Shown one piece after another: positions 11,997 to 23,603 of a stretch of 64,000 bases of DNA. This stretch comes from Fragilaria crotonensis (lineage: Eukaryota > Bacillariophyta > Fragilariophyceae > Fragilariales > Fragilariaceae). Every line of letters starts with the position of its first letter. The stretch's first letter is position 1. The notes below the pieces were generated by a model. That model made no database searches, had not been told where the DNA came from, and worked only from the letters and a program-made list of their open reading frames with translations. Where the stretch lies: NCBI GenBank assembly GCA_022925895.1, contig JAKSYS010000073.1, positions 1 through 64,000 on the forward strand, given 5' to 3'. Position numbers and translations under genes: made by a program.

Positions 11997-14517
11997 CTAG
12001 TGACCCAGAGTTCGATCGACGGCGCAGCACGTGAGTCCGAAAATGGAGACCGGACCACCTGAATCTGTCGCTTTACCGGCACCGACCTGCCGACTTGCCA
12101 TTCCTGATAACAACGAGTTGTTCGCAGAATCTGACGATCGCATCCGCTCCAAGTTTCGTTGAATCTCCCCAGCAGCATCCTGCCAACTCCACCAATAATT
12201 GTAGGATTCAGTTTTGTCACCATTGGCCGAGTTGGCAATGTTATTGGCAATCATAATATCATCGATGGCATCGATATGTCGCACACGAGATGATCCAAAG
12301 GAAAGTTCTTGAACGGCAAAGAGAGCTACGGGAAAAGACGAGTCAGCCAAATCAAAAGGTCAATCATCAATCCTCTCGGCAACGGTGAACTCACCACTCG
12401 GGAAGACCCGTACGGTTCGGTTCTCCCACGGCGCACGGCTTCCCTTCTTGGGTGCGCGACTGCGAAGGATAGTCCGATCAAAGATCCCTTCCTTGGGTCG
12501 TGCTCCATGTGACCGTTTTTCGACGATAATGTTCTCCGCACTCTTGAGTAATTCTTCATCAAAAAAATAATCGCCTTCTGTCATCGGGTTAGTCGCCAAT
12601 TCAGCGACCGAGCCCTTGAATTGCATGTATCGCATCCTTAACAGAAGTTGATCCGCCGCGTGACGGCCGGCTGGAGTAATACTTTCCATGTGAATGTACG
12701 AGGTCAACACTTTGACGGCGAGGCTCCCTGTGCCTTTAATCTTGTCGTCATTGCCATAAACTGCAGGTAGAAATCGTGCCATGAACCCATAGTTGGATTG
12801 TAAGTAGAGTGAAAAGGCTGCGTACTCGGCTGCCTCAGCATCCAAGACCGTCGAATGCCTAATCGAATGCTCGGCCAAGGCCCTCATCAATAAGGTGTTC
12901 AAGCGAACGCCACACGCAGATAAAAATCGAGCTTGATTAGCAGCGTGTGTTAACAAGCATCGAATACTAAAGAGAACCCACTTAACATGAAAGGTAGCCG
13001 CCGAGTATCCCCCCGGGCCCTCCTTTGCTCTGTTTTGCAGGGTGTTGGCTAGCATTTCGACCATCAAACAAGCTTCCTTGTCTGACACGAGAATCACCGA
13101 ATCTTCTGGGTGACTATATGTGGCTGTAGTATTCTTCCCCCTAGGCTGACCGAAGTGTCCTGATGAACCCACAATAAACGAAAGCGCCATACGCTGAAAG
13201 ATTCATGCAAGACGTTGTGTGAGGATATGATGTGGAACAAGGTACAGCAACATAACACCACTTGGTGCATACTCACAGCTTTAATGGATTGAAATTGCAT
13301 CAAGCTCGTCTGTTCAAGAGTCTCTCCACCGGCTCCACCGCACTCCGCAATGAGTGATAAGACATGCACGCCATCGAGTTTAGCAACATCATCTGGCAAC
13401 ACAGCAGACAGGTTCAAAATGACGAACAAGGCAGCATCTTGTATGGAGTTTGAGTCCCAAGCCACCGTTGCGTTCAGAGCATTCGCTGCATATGCATTTT
13501 CATCTGGTTCAGCGGGAACTGGCGTCCCATCGGAAGTCGATTTTGCGAAAGCCACAGGCCCGCCTATCGTAATGATTCGAATGATGAGTGGGACGATGCC
13601 CGATCCCAACAGCTTTTCAGATCCCGTCGTGGCTGGTGGTCGCGTGAGATTTTTAAGCGCCGCGAGACACCATCGCGCTGTTTCGGGATAGACGTGATTC
13701 TCAGGAAAAAGCGAGGTATCTCCGCCTGTAACAGTTTGATTGTAGTCCACGTCGCTGAGCGCTGGTCTGGCCTTCAGTTCGTTACTCAGTAAATACTCTA
13801 ATTTGGCTTCGACTGTATCGCCTTCTTCGTCGTACGTTTCAAAGTCGGTAGGAGTCATGGTGGCCAATTTAAGAGCATATGCCATGCTGGGTATGAGGTC
13901 GGCCAAATCAGTGCGCAGTTGTGCATCACAAAACGACAAGTTTACCAAGATGATCGCAAGCAAGTGACACGAAGGATCCTCGCACAACAACTTCGCTAAG
14001 ATAGCAGCACCGCAGTGGTCCACGGCAATAATCTGTGTTGATGAAAGGTTTGAGTCTATGTGAGTGTCACCATAGAGAGTTAGGAACCGACAACACCGCA
14101 TGCAACACTCACTCTCTTGTTCGGTGCCGGGATGGAGATGTTGTTCAAGACCAACAAAGTCAAGTACTGCTCACTGCTACCGCGTTCGCTAGATTGCAAA
14201 AACATCAACAAGGTGGGAACCAGATCGGAATCGACCATCGCCGTGCGATTGTCGGAAGGATGCTCGGACAAAGAAAAAAGCATGCGCAAGGCTCTTGCTG
14301 GTTTATCTCCTGATTCATTTGTTCGTATATCGTGAATGAATTGAGGCACGTGCTCCATTTTTGGCTCGAAATTAGGTTTGGCAATCTTTCTGGAGACTCT
14401 GGGGGGAGAAGGCATTTGAGGGACATGATTGGAGTCTTCAGTGCTCGAAGTTACGTCCACCTTCTCTTCACACTTGACGTCGGCAGATTTGCTCTTGCGG
14501 CGACCAAAGAATCCCAT
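11997..14517 (-). CDS. ARM-repeat-like protein of unknown function, four exons
   Basis: Exons on the minus strand are 14517-14113, 14032-13277, 13193-12395 and 12325-11997. The introns are 80, 83 and 69 nt, all GTGAGT...AG, and the exon lengths sum to a multiple of three, giving 762 residues. The protein is mostly short amphipathic helices typical of armadillo/HEAT folds (for example around AALFVILNLSAVLPDDVAKL). The N-terminus is basic and low complexity. The chosen start (MGFFGRRKSKS) places Gly at position 2; an upstream ATG at 14541 adds eight residues. N-myristoylation is possible but position 6 is Arg, so it is weak. No catalytic motif is visible. It is convergent with the USP gene, 140 bp apart. 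I do not recognise a named family; a scaffolding role would be guesswork. Confidence 0.8.
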
Positions 14518-15190
14518 TCTGTGAAGTCTATGGATGGCCATAGTAAGAGGTTGACGATGGGTAGTTAGAATGTTGCACTTTGACCGGCAAGAAGCGCCAA
14601 TTGTGAGGGGTAACAAGGCGAACAAGATCGTGAAACAGGTCCGTTCCACGACAACTTGACGGGCAAACGTGCAAAGGAAAACTCAATTTCTGTCACTCCA
14701 ACGTCAGCAGAGCTGCGCCATAACTTACATACCTGTATGCAGGCGGTTGACAGCAAAGAGAGCAGACCTCCTGATTTGACGTGCAGTTTGATATTAAGGT
14801 CGCAACGACTTCGGTAGGCGGTGAAAGGTGAGAATCAACAGCCCTTGTTCCTCTTGAGCACTGATGTGGGTCAACGGGACCGATGCCGATGCCTTCAGTC
14901 CAATCCCATGGACAATATGCAAGCCAGCCCGGTATCGTTGAAAGGAGCGAGCCAAATGCTCGCACGAAAGATATAGCTTTCCGATATGTTTCGCATGTGT
15001 GTCGCCATTCTGAAGCACATATTTATCCGTTGGCCATCACCTAATTAAGAATTGACGTTGACAACGGAACATGTACGGTAACGAAAGCATGCCAAACGCC
15101 AAGTATCATTCGTAGTTGGTATGCGTAGCTACTGCGTATGATCCTCAGTCCGTCCCTCAGCAACAGTTTTTCTCAAACATAAGACCAGGT
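14518..15190. other. Gene-free stretch upstream of the ARM-like gene
   Basis: No supported gene on either strand. The left part probably holds the promoter of the minus-strand ARM-like gene. The right edge is the target site of the hAT transposon. Confidence 0.5.
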
Positions 15191-17839
15191 ATTGTACTCA
15201 GGGATGGAAAACTGTATTTAAATAAACTGTCTTTTATTGTATTTAATCATTAAAGGCATGTTGCCATAATCTTCTGTTTTTTGTATTTAATTTTATTTAT
15301 TCTTTAATGTAGTGTCAGCAGGCGGATGTGTGGTGGGGAGGAGTTGTGATGAGCTTGTGTGCAGGTTCCATGTTCGCAACTCGCAATGCAACACTCAACG
15401 TCTCGTCCTAACTCAGATCAGCTAAACGTACAGCAAGTCAACTATGAACTCTGATGTAGTTGCGGCTGGCTTTCCAGCGGTTGATGTGGATGAGTATTAC
15501 ATTGATGTAAATCCAGCACGAGCTGACACAGTGAATGATGAGCTTGCTATTCACAAGGAAGACAACAAATCAGCACAAGAGCGTCGTCATCCTGAACAAA
15601 TCATACCTGTTTCATCAAAAACAATGAGACCTGCAGCTCAAGCAGGTCGGCCTGCTGCAAGGGAAGCTTGGCAGCTATTCACGGATGATTTTGAACCTTT
15701 CAAGAGCAAGTCATCAATTTGTATGCACTGCATGACACTCATCAACCATCACAAAAAAGTGTCGATTGCGAAATCCCACCTCAATAGGTGCCGCAAATTC
15801 TGTTACCATATGTGCGGACAACCTATTGCAGAACGTCCAGATTGGTTTATGCCAAACAAGAAGCTTGGTTGTAGTAGTAGTTGGAGGAAACTGGGCGCCG
15901 GCGGTGGACAACCCTACCAGCAGCAGTATAGTGAGAGTGCCGCATCTTCATCTACACCTTCGCCTTCATCTGAAGTAACTAGGACAAGTACTTCTTCCTG
16001 CAAGTCAACCGGCGGCCAATCATCAATCAGGTCCTTCATGTTACCTGCTGTCACAGCAGCGGAAAAGAAAGCATTTCAGATGCACTTGGCCATGCATTTT
16101 TTTGCCACCGGAGCTGCATTTCAGCAAGTTGAGGAATACCATCTGGCAAAAGCTATTGCAGTGCTTCGCCCTGATTCTAACCTACTCCCGGATCGAAAGA
16201 AATTAGCTACTGAATTACTCAATACTTGCTACACAGACATAAAGAAAGGTGTTGATGCACGAATGTGCAAAACAACTGTGTGCATCACATCCGATGGATG
16301 GTCAAATGTAAAGGGCGACCCGATTGTGAACTGCATGGCAACATCACCAGACTTTACCTACTTTCTTGAGTCCGTATCAACTGCTGGGCAACAAGGCCAC
16401 AGTGCAGTATGGATTGCTGGCGACATTGAAAGGGTTATAACACTGCACCCCAACACTACATTTGCTGGTGCTGTAACAGACAATACAAGTGCGAACAGAA
16501 ATGCTTGGGCTATCTTATCAACTAAATTCCCGTCAATGTTTTTTCAAGGTTGCTGTCCCCATGGTTTACATCTTATAGTTAAAGATATTTTTGGTGCATC
16601 TAAGACAAAGAAGCGAGGGGAAGCTGCGGCAACTTTCCCAGATGGGTATCCTTTCGAAGAGATGTTTGATTTTGTTGATGGCGTCAAGGCGCTTGTGAAC
16701 TTTTTCATTCATCACCACCAAGTGAAGGCTCAGCTGATGGAGGCCCAGCAGTCAGCCGGTGTTAGAGCCTTGTCAAGATCAGCTCCAACTCGGTGGGGTA
16801 CAATTCAAGATATGTGCCAAACTGTACTTGACTCAGAACGCCTTATTCATGCAATAACAGCAGCCCGTGATTTTGTTTCAGGTAGCACAAAGCAGAAAGC
16901 GGATCGAATGAGGTTGAAAGACCTTGTCGGCAACGAGAACTTTGTCGGATTGCTGCAAAAAGCGCTTGCACTTCTCAGTCCGATTGATGCACTCATAGTC
17001 AAGTATCAAGCTGACAATGTTCCGATATCAGAAGTCACTCCTGACTCCTTTGCTATTGTGCAGGCATATTATGAGTTGGAAAGGCAAGGTGTTATCTCAG
17101 AGACCGAGTGTCAGTATGTGAAGTGTAGATGCAGATCACGATTTGAATTTCTGTATGGCAATGCCCATGGAATCGCCTATCTACTCGATCCACGCTTCCT
17201 GGGATCTGGGCTATCTACCGAGAAGCGGCGTTCAATCAAAGACGTTGTCTGCACAATTCCATTGACTTCAAACAAGGATGGCATCTCCACGGATGAAAGT
17301 AAAGAGGCAATCTTCCTCCAATACACAGACTTCCATATTTCTGCAACTCGGGAAAAAGCTTTGAATTCCATCCGCTACAAAGTTCTGGAAAAGAAAAGTA
17401 AGAGTGCACTCCAGTTCGGGATGTCTGATGGTTCGACATGGCCTGACCTGCAGCAGATTGCAGTTAAGGTATTCAGTATGGCAACCTCTAGTGCTGCTTC
17501 CGAGAGGAATTTCTCCACATTTGGATTCTTGCACGCAAAAGCGAGGAATCGTTTAGCTACGAAGTCAGTTGAGAAACTGGTGTTTGTGAAGACCAACAAC
17601 ATGCCTTGACCTAGTGTTGCTGGATATCCTCATCTTCATGAGGAGGATATTCATTCTATGCATTCTGATCATGATAGCAGTGATGGGTCGGTCTGGAGTC
17701 TGGAGAACGACGACTGATCATAATAAAAGAAAAACTGAGGGTACCTTTTATGCAAGTTAAATACATCTTTTATTAATTAAATATTAAAGGTCATTTTATT
17801 CAAATGGAAATTTGTATTTAATCCATCCCTGATTGTACT
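15191..17839 (+). mobile_element. Complete hAT DNA transposon with 8-bp target duplications
   Basis: The element proper is 15199-17831 (2,633 bp). It starts CAGGGATGGA and ends TCCATCCCTG, a perfect 10-bp terminal inverted repeat matching the hAT-type CAGxGxTG start. It is flanked by identical 8-bp copies of ATTGTACT (15191-15198 and 17832-17839), the duplication length characteristic of hAT. Subterminal copies of TGTATTTAA occur near both ends (about 15213, 15239 and 15282 on the left; 17756 inverted and 17812 on the right) and may be transposase-binding sites. One transposase gene lies inside. Identical target duplications and perfect termini suggest a fairly recent insertion. Confidence 0.95.
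15444..17609 (+). CDS. hAT transposase, 721 residues
   Basis: It would cut and paste its own element. An N-terminal BED-type zinc finger lies at about residues 75-118 (CMHC followed by spaced His and Cys). The RNase H-like catalytic core shows Asp in TSDGWS (about D284), Asp in VTDNTSAN (about D346) and Glu in SERNFS (about E687). CPHGLHLIVKD follows the second Asp, as in hAT proteins, and the C-terminal dimerisation motif is present (ASERNFSTFGFLHAKARNRL). The frame is uninterrupted and single exon, and the length is normal for the family. After the TGA the same frame stays open to 17717, encoding a 35-residue acidic tail, so the stop may be a late nonsense change that costs only the tail. 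The start is the first ATG of the frame, 245 bp inside the element. Confidence 0.93.
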   Translation: MNSDVVAAGFPAVDVDEYYIDVNPARADTVNDELAIHKEDNKSAQERRHPEQIIPVSSKTMRPAAQAGRPAAREAWQLFTDDFEPFKSKSSICMHCMTLINHHKKVSIAKSHLNRCRKFCYHMCGQPIAERPDWFMPNKKLGCSSSWRKLGAGGGQPYQQQYSESAASSSTPSPSSEVTRTSTSSCKSTGGQSSIRSFMLPAVTAAEKKAFQMHLAMHFFATGAAFQQVEEYHLAKAIAVLRPDSNLLPDRKKLATELLNTCYTDIKKGVDARMCKTTVCITSDGWSNVKGDPIVNCMATSPDFTYFLESVSTAGQQGHSAVWIAGDIERVITLHPNTTFAGAVTDNTSANRNAWAILSTKFPSMFFQGCCPHGLHLIVKDIFGASKTKKRGEAAATFPDGYPFEEMFDFVDGVKALVNFFIHHHQVKAQLMEAQQSAGVRALSRSAPTRWGTIQDMCQTVLDSERLIHAITAARDFVSGSTKQKADRMRLKDLVGNENFVGLLQKALALLSPIDALIVKYQADNVPISEVTPDSFAIVQAYYELERQGVISETECQYVKCRCRSRFEFLYGNAHGIAYLLDPRFLGSGLSTEKRRSIKDVVCTIPLTSNKDGISTDESKEAIFLQYTDFHISATREKALNSIRYKVLEKKSKSALQFGMSDGSTWPDLQQIAVKVFSMATSSAASERNFSTFGFLHAKARNRLATKSVEKLVFVKTNNMP

Positions 17840-19375
17840 GTACATTATTTCGTTTTTGCCACCTATAAACTATTAACTGGTACCAGTACTTGTACCGCAT
17901 GTCTAGCCACCTGGTAGTGAGGAGTGAGGAGTACATTAGTACTGGAATGCTTCCCATTCTGGTCCTCATGTCAGTACCAGGGTACTTGTACAGGTGGGGT
18001 CTGTATTCATAGAAACACTCTACCGTATACGCTGTTCTACTAGAGGTAAAATAGATCTGTGTTATACTCTAGAGGTAGTTACAGTATTGCAAAAAAGTCT
18101 AGTTGGTTTCCCTATGATGTTCTGGTGTCCAAACAAACCAAGTTTGATCCAAGTTTCGAAGTTTCCAAGTGTCCATAAACAAATGAGTTGTGATTCAACT
18201 TGGATTTTTGAGATAGTTGGTTGGATTCATCTTTCATCATGGCTGATGGCAATCAAAGTTGAAAAAACTTTTTAAGCCTAGCTCCTCACAATCTTAAAAT
18301 CACCAACTGTACAGCCTCATCAGTTTTCACCACTCATTTGGGATTATCCAAATTTGAATCCATAGTAAAGATTGTTGCCTATGCATGTGACAGCAATGTT
18401 TGTTGTTCATGTTCCTCTGATTCCTTCTTCTTGATATAGTTCTTCCTAATACAATCATGTGTAGAGCAAAAACTCCTCTGCCCCTTTTGTGATGCTCACA
18501 ACAAAACCTCCATTCTAAGCATTTCAATACGGTTAACAATGATGATGAGTTCTGACGATGACCCCAACAGTGTTGTCCTGGATGACATTTCAGATGGTGA
18601 CAAGGCGGTTGCTGCCACTGGAGGAGTGATCTTGTCAGAAGTAGGTATCCGTCTGTGTCAGCAACTATAACAAATCAAATCGGGAAATGAGAAAAAGGTA
18701 CTGCTCCTACTAGTATTGACTTGATGAATCACAACAACGAACGTCGAGTCTTGTTCAAACGAGAGCCAACAGCCATTGCACATTTTGTCAATTGTTTTGT
18801 GCCATCTTGTAGGCCTTACAAGGAGGCACAAAGAGTGAAGATTGAAGCAGTAGGGACAAAGGAAGAGTTGAATGGAGTAAGAAGTGTTTGTTCTGGTGGG
18901 TGTGATCCACGATCATACGAGCAAATGACCATCTGGCCCGTTTCTTTTGGCCAATTTGTTGTCCGGGGTATTTGCAAATGGGACTGGCCCGTTTGTGAAA
19001 ATCTGCAAAGGGACCCGGTTTCAAAAATGAGACAGGCCAGTTTGTTTTGCGATTGTGCCATATTTTCAGGTATTTTGGCTACTTTTTGCAAATGGGACAG
19101 TCCCCTTTGTTTTTGTGCACCATTTGTGAACTCGTAAGCATCGCCCTAATTGGAGTGTTCAGTATCGAGTATCGAGTATCGATTAATGAGTGCATTGATT
19201 TGTTAGGATGAAGGATGAACATATGCCTGGATACGGGATACTTGTCCTGGAAATATGACATGAATACACAAAACGCCAACAGTACACCATAATCCAGTAC
19301 ACAAGTAAAGAACTTGTACAGTATCTGTCTACTGTAGTACTACTACAACCCGTTAGAAGTAGCCCGTGTATGTCC
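17840..19375. other. Gene-poor stretch right of the hAT element
   Basis: GTAC-rich sequence at about 17880-17960. An open frame at 18721-19137 (+) is Cys/Trp-rich, has no recognisable domain and overlaps two divergent copies of a GCAAATGGGAC repeat (about 18976 and 19087), so I do not call it a gene. A short acidic frame starts near 18540. Nothing else is supported. Confidence 0.4.
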
Positions 19376-19581
19376 TATGTCCCCTAATCAAGCCGGCCAG
19401 CACCGGAAGTTCGGTACAGACGTACTGAGTTCTACTGATTACTGTTACGGGGTAGGGTATTTCAATCCTTAGAGGAGCTGCCTGAGATTCGTAGGTAAAG
19501 GCAATGTTTAATTTTATTTGCATAATAAATAAAATAGTCGATTGTTGTAGAAAAGCTCGATCGGCTCGATTAGGGGACATA
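19376..19581. mobile_element. TA-flanked MITE, 202 bp (Tc1/mariner-like)
   Basis: The left end TGTCCCCTAATCAAGCCG (from 19378) and right end CGGCTCGATTAGGGGACA (to 19579) are inverted repeats of 18 bp with one mismatch. Both are bordered by TA (19376-19377 and 19580-19581), the target duplication expected for Tc1/mariner-type elements. The short interior is AT-rich with no coding capacity. Confidence 0.75.
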
Positions 19582-19589
19582 CGCAGGGG

Positions 19590-20647
19590 TGTTTAATTAC
19601 GGCGCCTGCCTTCCGTTAAGGCTCAAACGCCTTCTACTACCACATAAAAATGGCTTGGAACCAATAGTTTCACAAGAGTTTTAAATTACTATATCTCCGT
19701 AGAAACATAAATGTTCAACGAACAGTTCTTATATCATTGATCCTTTATCTGCTTGTCAACAGCAATGAGGAATGATCAAAGTACTGGAGCAAGATCCGAA
19801 TTGCCTATCGATGATATACAGATCTTCCTTTTTCATTTACTGGTTCAAAGTCATGTATAAATATAAATACATATATAGATAATATTTTATATTCCGTTCT
19901 TAATATTTTTCACAAGAGTTTGATGAGTGAATCGTCAATCGAAATTTGTATTGGTACAGGTGTTTGTACGAGCTGTTTGTACCACACAGTGTAGAACGAA
20001 CGCCAAGTGGAATTCTCTCAAACGTATGAAAATATACAGAACTGTAGCTTGTAGAAATTGGGAGGGCATCCTCGACATGTGAAAAATGGTCGTGCAACAA
20101 TGTTTTGACGCCTCATCTGCAGTATGCATTTTTCAGAGAATTGAGCAATTAAAATGCTTTTCTATCAGCTGAACATATCTCTATTGGTTATCTGAGGAGA
20201 GCTTTATAATAGGTCACGGTGTGAAATTATGGAAAATGGATTGTTTTTGTGTAGAGTTCCTTGAATTTCACAAGAGATTGGTTCAAAGCCATTTTATTGG
20301 GCCAAGGCCATTTTTATGTGGTACTAGTAGTAGAGACCTCAAAATCGCGCCTTGCGACATCACGTACGATCTACGAGGTAAACATACAAGCGTAGAAATC
20401 GTACTTGTACAACATAATATGACAGTAGTACTAGCTTATCGTATTACTGTGTGCGAGATCCACACTGTACCATCGAGATACTAACGTACTGTCGCAATGT
20501 ACCGTTGTATATTACTACAGTAACCCTTTAAAACCCTAGGTTTCCGAACCCCTAACCCAAGCGCCTTCTTGAGGTCTGAATTTGGCGCCTCAATTAACTA
20601 ATAATGGCGTCTGAAGGCGCGCCGGCCGGATCGCCTTAATTAACAAC
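19590..20647. mobile_element. Possible larger inverted-repeat element, low confidence
   Basis: The left edge TGTTTAATTACGGCGCCTGCC resembles the inverted right edge TGTTAATTAAGGCGATCCGG, and a second inner pair of arms (about 19637-19665 and 20305-20335, core CCATTTTTATGTGGTA) is also inverted. GGCGCC-type words cluster at both ends. The interior is AT-rich without a gene. No clear target duplication was found. Confidence 0.3.
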
Positions 20648-21259
20648 CTGGAGACTCGTTGGTCCTGTGTACCGTGCTGCACGTACCCGTACGACTGAAC
20701 CAGGGTACTAGTACTGGCACGAAAACACATTCTGTCCTTCTAGGTACGTCCACCGTACGAGCGAACCCCTCTCTGCACCACATGCTCCGACCAACCGCAG
20801 ATGGTGGATTCATCGTCACACTTTTTCTCTTGGAAACCCCCAAGGCTACGTTTCTTTCTTCGTGTTATGCAAAATGGTGCGTTCTTGGGTGACATGATCA
20901 GTCTTGAAACTGCTGGTGGGATGTTGATATGGGTGGAACGATGGAGGTGAAGTCCCAAGTGCTTCAAGGGATGCATCATGCTTGTTTCGACTGTACTCGC
21001 AGTACGTGACTGTCATTTCCCGTCCGTCCTGGCGTGCGATTTGTGTTTTGTCCGATGCTGCACACTGCGTATTGTGTATTGAAAATGTGCATTTTGTACT
21101 TGTAGTACTTGTAGTGTACGTACCGTGTACCCCCTTTTTTCGGATGAAACTTTGAAACTCTCAGACGGTCTTTTTTCACCGGTCAATGCTACTGTTCGTA
21201 GTTGTTGGCCACACCCATCAACCATCCCATAAAAAGTAGAAATTCCACACTTGATTTAA
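20648..21259. other. Upstream region of the Ded1/DDX3 helicase gene
   Basis: GTAC-rich at 20660-20760, otherwise unremarkable. It should contain the helicase promoter and 5' leader. No individual signal could be identified. Confidence 0.45.
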
Positions 21260-23281
21260 ATGACAACAGCAGCAACGAGTTTTAAAGCCACACTCTCTCA
21301 CTCAGACTTGCAACTCACAGGCAGCAAGTATGTACCACCGCATCTGAGAAACTCTCAGGGTGGTGGAAGTGAAGCCCCCACTTCTGGTGGCGGGGGCAAC
21401 AGTCGCCCTTCTTACAGTGATAATCGCGGCGGTGGAGGCCGCAGTGGCGGATACGACGATCGCAACCGTGGAAGTGGATACGATGATCGTGGTCGTGGAA
21501 GTGGAGGCGGATATGATCGCGGCGGAGGAAGATTCGATGGGGGGCGTGGTGGTCGCGGATCCTTCAGCAATAGTGGCACCTCCAACGGCTCAGCTCCCCG
21601 ACCTCCGCCCACATCGAACTCTCGTTGGACTAACATCGACTCTGGAGGAGGTGGCGGCGGGTATGACAATCGTCGTTCGGGGGGTGGTGGGGGTGGCTAC
21701 TCTCAACAGGGTCGCGTCAATCAGCGCGGGTTTCATGGTGACATGAAAGAAGATAAACGTCTTGAACGTCAGCTCTTCGAGCAGGCCGATCGCCAAACTA
21801 CCGGTATCAACTTCGACAACTATGACAAAATCCCTGTTGAATCTACTGGCGACAATATTCCAGACCCTATTGACGCTTACACCATTGAAACCATCGGCGA
21901 GGATCTGTACCGAAACGCTATGCTCTGTGGATACACCAAACCTACTCCTGTCCAAAAGTACTCCGTTCCTATCGGAATTGCCGGTCGTGATCTGATGGCG
22001 TGTGCCCAGACTGGTTCTGGAAAGACAGCTGGCTTTCTCTTCCCCATCATTATGGCCATGCTCAAGCACGGCGGGCAGGCTCCTCCAGAAAATGCTCGCC
22101 GTCAGGTTTATCCTGAAGCTCTTGTACTGGCACCAACTCGCGAGTTGGCTTCGCAAATTCATGAAGAAGCCAAGAAGTTTACCTACTGTAGTGGCATTGC
22201 CTCAGTCGTGGTTTACGGAGGTGCCGATGTGAGGGAGCAGTTGCGTGATATTGATCGCGGTGCTGACTTGTTGGTGGCAACCCCGGGTCGTTTGGTCGAC
22301 CTGATTGAACGTGGACGTCTTGCCATGAACAATGTACGTTTCTTGGTGCTGGACGAAGCGGATCGCATGTTGGACATGGGGTTTGAACCCCAAATTCGTC
22401 GCATTGTCGAGGAAGAAGGGATGCCGCGGGGCGAAGATCGTCAAACGATGATGTTTTCAGCCACCTTCCCCCCAACCATTCAGAAATTGGCTTCTGACTT
22501 CCTGAGAGATTACATCTTTCTTACCGTTGGTCGAGTCGGATCCGCCTCCAAGGACGTCACGCAAACTGTTGAGTATGTTGAAAACAACGACAAGCTTGAC
22601 ACGCTGATGCGCTTCCTGTTGACGATTGAAGATGGTCTCATTCTTATCTTCGTGGAGACAAAGCGTTCGTGTGACTACATAGAAGACATCCTGTGCAGCA
22701 GGGGCTTCCCAGCGTGTTCCATTCATGGCGATAAGTCTCAACGTGAACGTGAAGAATCGTTGCGCAGTTTCAAGCGTGGTCAGACCCCCGTTATGGTTGC
22801 CACCGATGTAGCCGCTCGCGGCCTTGATATTCCAAATGTCACTCAAGTTGTCAACTATGATTTGCCAACAAACATTGATGATTATGTTCATCGCATCGGG
22901 CGTACTGGTCGTGCTGGAAACACTGGGGCGGCTCTATCGTTTGTCAACGAAAAGAACACCAACGTCATTAGGGAGCTGAGAGACTTGTTGGATGAGAACA
23001 ACCAAGAAGTGCCATCGTGGTTGGTTCAAATGTGTCAATACGGTGGTGGAGGCGGTGGTGGTCGCGGAGGCGGAGGAGGGGGTCGTCGCGGAGGAGGAAA
23101 CAAAAACTTTGGTGGCCGTGATGTGCGATATGAAAGTGGTGGTGACCGCAATCGAGGTGGTGGCGGCGGCGGTGGTGGCGGCGGTTATGGTGGTGGAGGA
23201 GGCTACGGTGGCGGTGGAGGAGGCTATGGTGGTAATTACGGAGGCGGTGGAGGCGGACACTTTGCTAATGAAGCGTGGTGA
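21260..23281 (+). CDS. DED1: DEAD-box RNA helicase, Ded1/DDX3 type
   Basis: ATP-dependent RNA helicase that in other eukaryotes helps ribosome scanning on mRNA 5' leaders. It is 673 residues, single exon. The N-terminus has the SKYVPPHLR signature of Ded1/DDX3, then an RG/GG-rich low-complexity segment. Helicase motifs appear in order: Q motif (PTPVQ), I (AQTGSGKT), Ia (PTRELA), Ib (TPGRL), II (DEAD), III (SAT), IV (LIFVETK), V ([12 protein letters not shown]) and VI ([10 protein letters not shown]). The C-terminal tail is very Gly-rich with GGYGG repeats and ends in Trp, typical of the subfamily and of phase-separating RNA-binding proteins. The ATG at 21260 begins exactly where the conserved N-terminus needs it. 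It is convergent with TELO2. Confidence 0.96.
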   Translation: MTTAATSFKATLSHSDLQLTGSKYVPPHLRNSQGGGSEAPTSGGGGNSRPSYSDNRGGGGRSGGYDDRNRGSGYDDRGRGSGGGYDRGGGRFDGGRGGRGSFSNSGTSNGSAPRPPPTSNSRWTNIDSGGGGGGYDNRRSGGGGGGYSQQGRVNQRGFHGDMKEDKRLERQLFEQADRQTTGINFDNYDKIPVESTGDNIPDPIDAYTIETIGEDLYRNAMLCGYTKPTPVQKYSVPIGIAGRDLMACAQTGSGKTAGFLFPIIMAMLKHGGQAPPENARRQVYPEALVLAPTRELASQIHEEAKKFTYCSGIASVVVYGGADVREQLRDIDRGADLLVATPGRLVDLIERGRLAMNNVRFLVLDEADRMLDMGFEPQIRRIVEEEGMPRGEDRQTMMFSATFPPTIQKLASDFLRDYIFLTVGRVGSASKDVTQTVEYVENNDKLDTLMRFLLTIEDGLILIFVETKRSCDYIEDILCSRGFPACSIHGDKSQREREESLRSFKRGQTPVMVATDVAARGLDIPNVTQVVNYDLPTNIDDYVHRIGRTGRAGNTGAALSFVNEKNTNVIRELRDLLDENNQEVPSWLVQMCQYGGGGGGGRGGGGGGRRGGGNKNFGGRDVRYESGGDRNRGGGGGGGGGGYGGGGGYGGGGGGYGGNYGGGGGGHFANEAW

Positions 23282-23603
23282 AGTGGCCTCAGCCCCTTTT
23301 GATTTTTGTAAAACGCATTTGCAGGCTGCTCTGAATCCAATCGGTACGTGTCGAAAGCATAGATCTAGACTCCCTTGTCGCAAGGATGATTGTCTCCCGT
23401 TAGGTGCACAATCATTATATCCCTTTTAACGTCCTTCGCAAATATTCAGCTCACGCGCACATAGAAAGGCCATGCAAAGAACAGGGTGTCGTTGCATCTC
23501 TGTGTTTTACGCCAAACTGGATGAAGGTAGAATGCTATTCAAATGAAAGAAATAGCTATGTCCTCCTCCTATTTTCCTATTAGTCTTGCAACTTCCAATC
23601 GCT
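23282..23603. other. Convergent spacer between helicase and TELO2
   Basis: About 320 bp holding the 3' ends of two convergent genes. I see no gene or clear repeat. Confidence 0.5.

Noticed and set aside
14517-14541. N-myristoylation signal on the ARM-like protein
   Set aside because: Gly at position 2 is present but position 6 is Arg rather than Ser/Thr, and the true start is not certain.
18721-19137. 138-codon Cys/Trp-rich frame
   Set aside because: It contains a direct repeat and no known motif; composition does not look coding.
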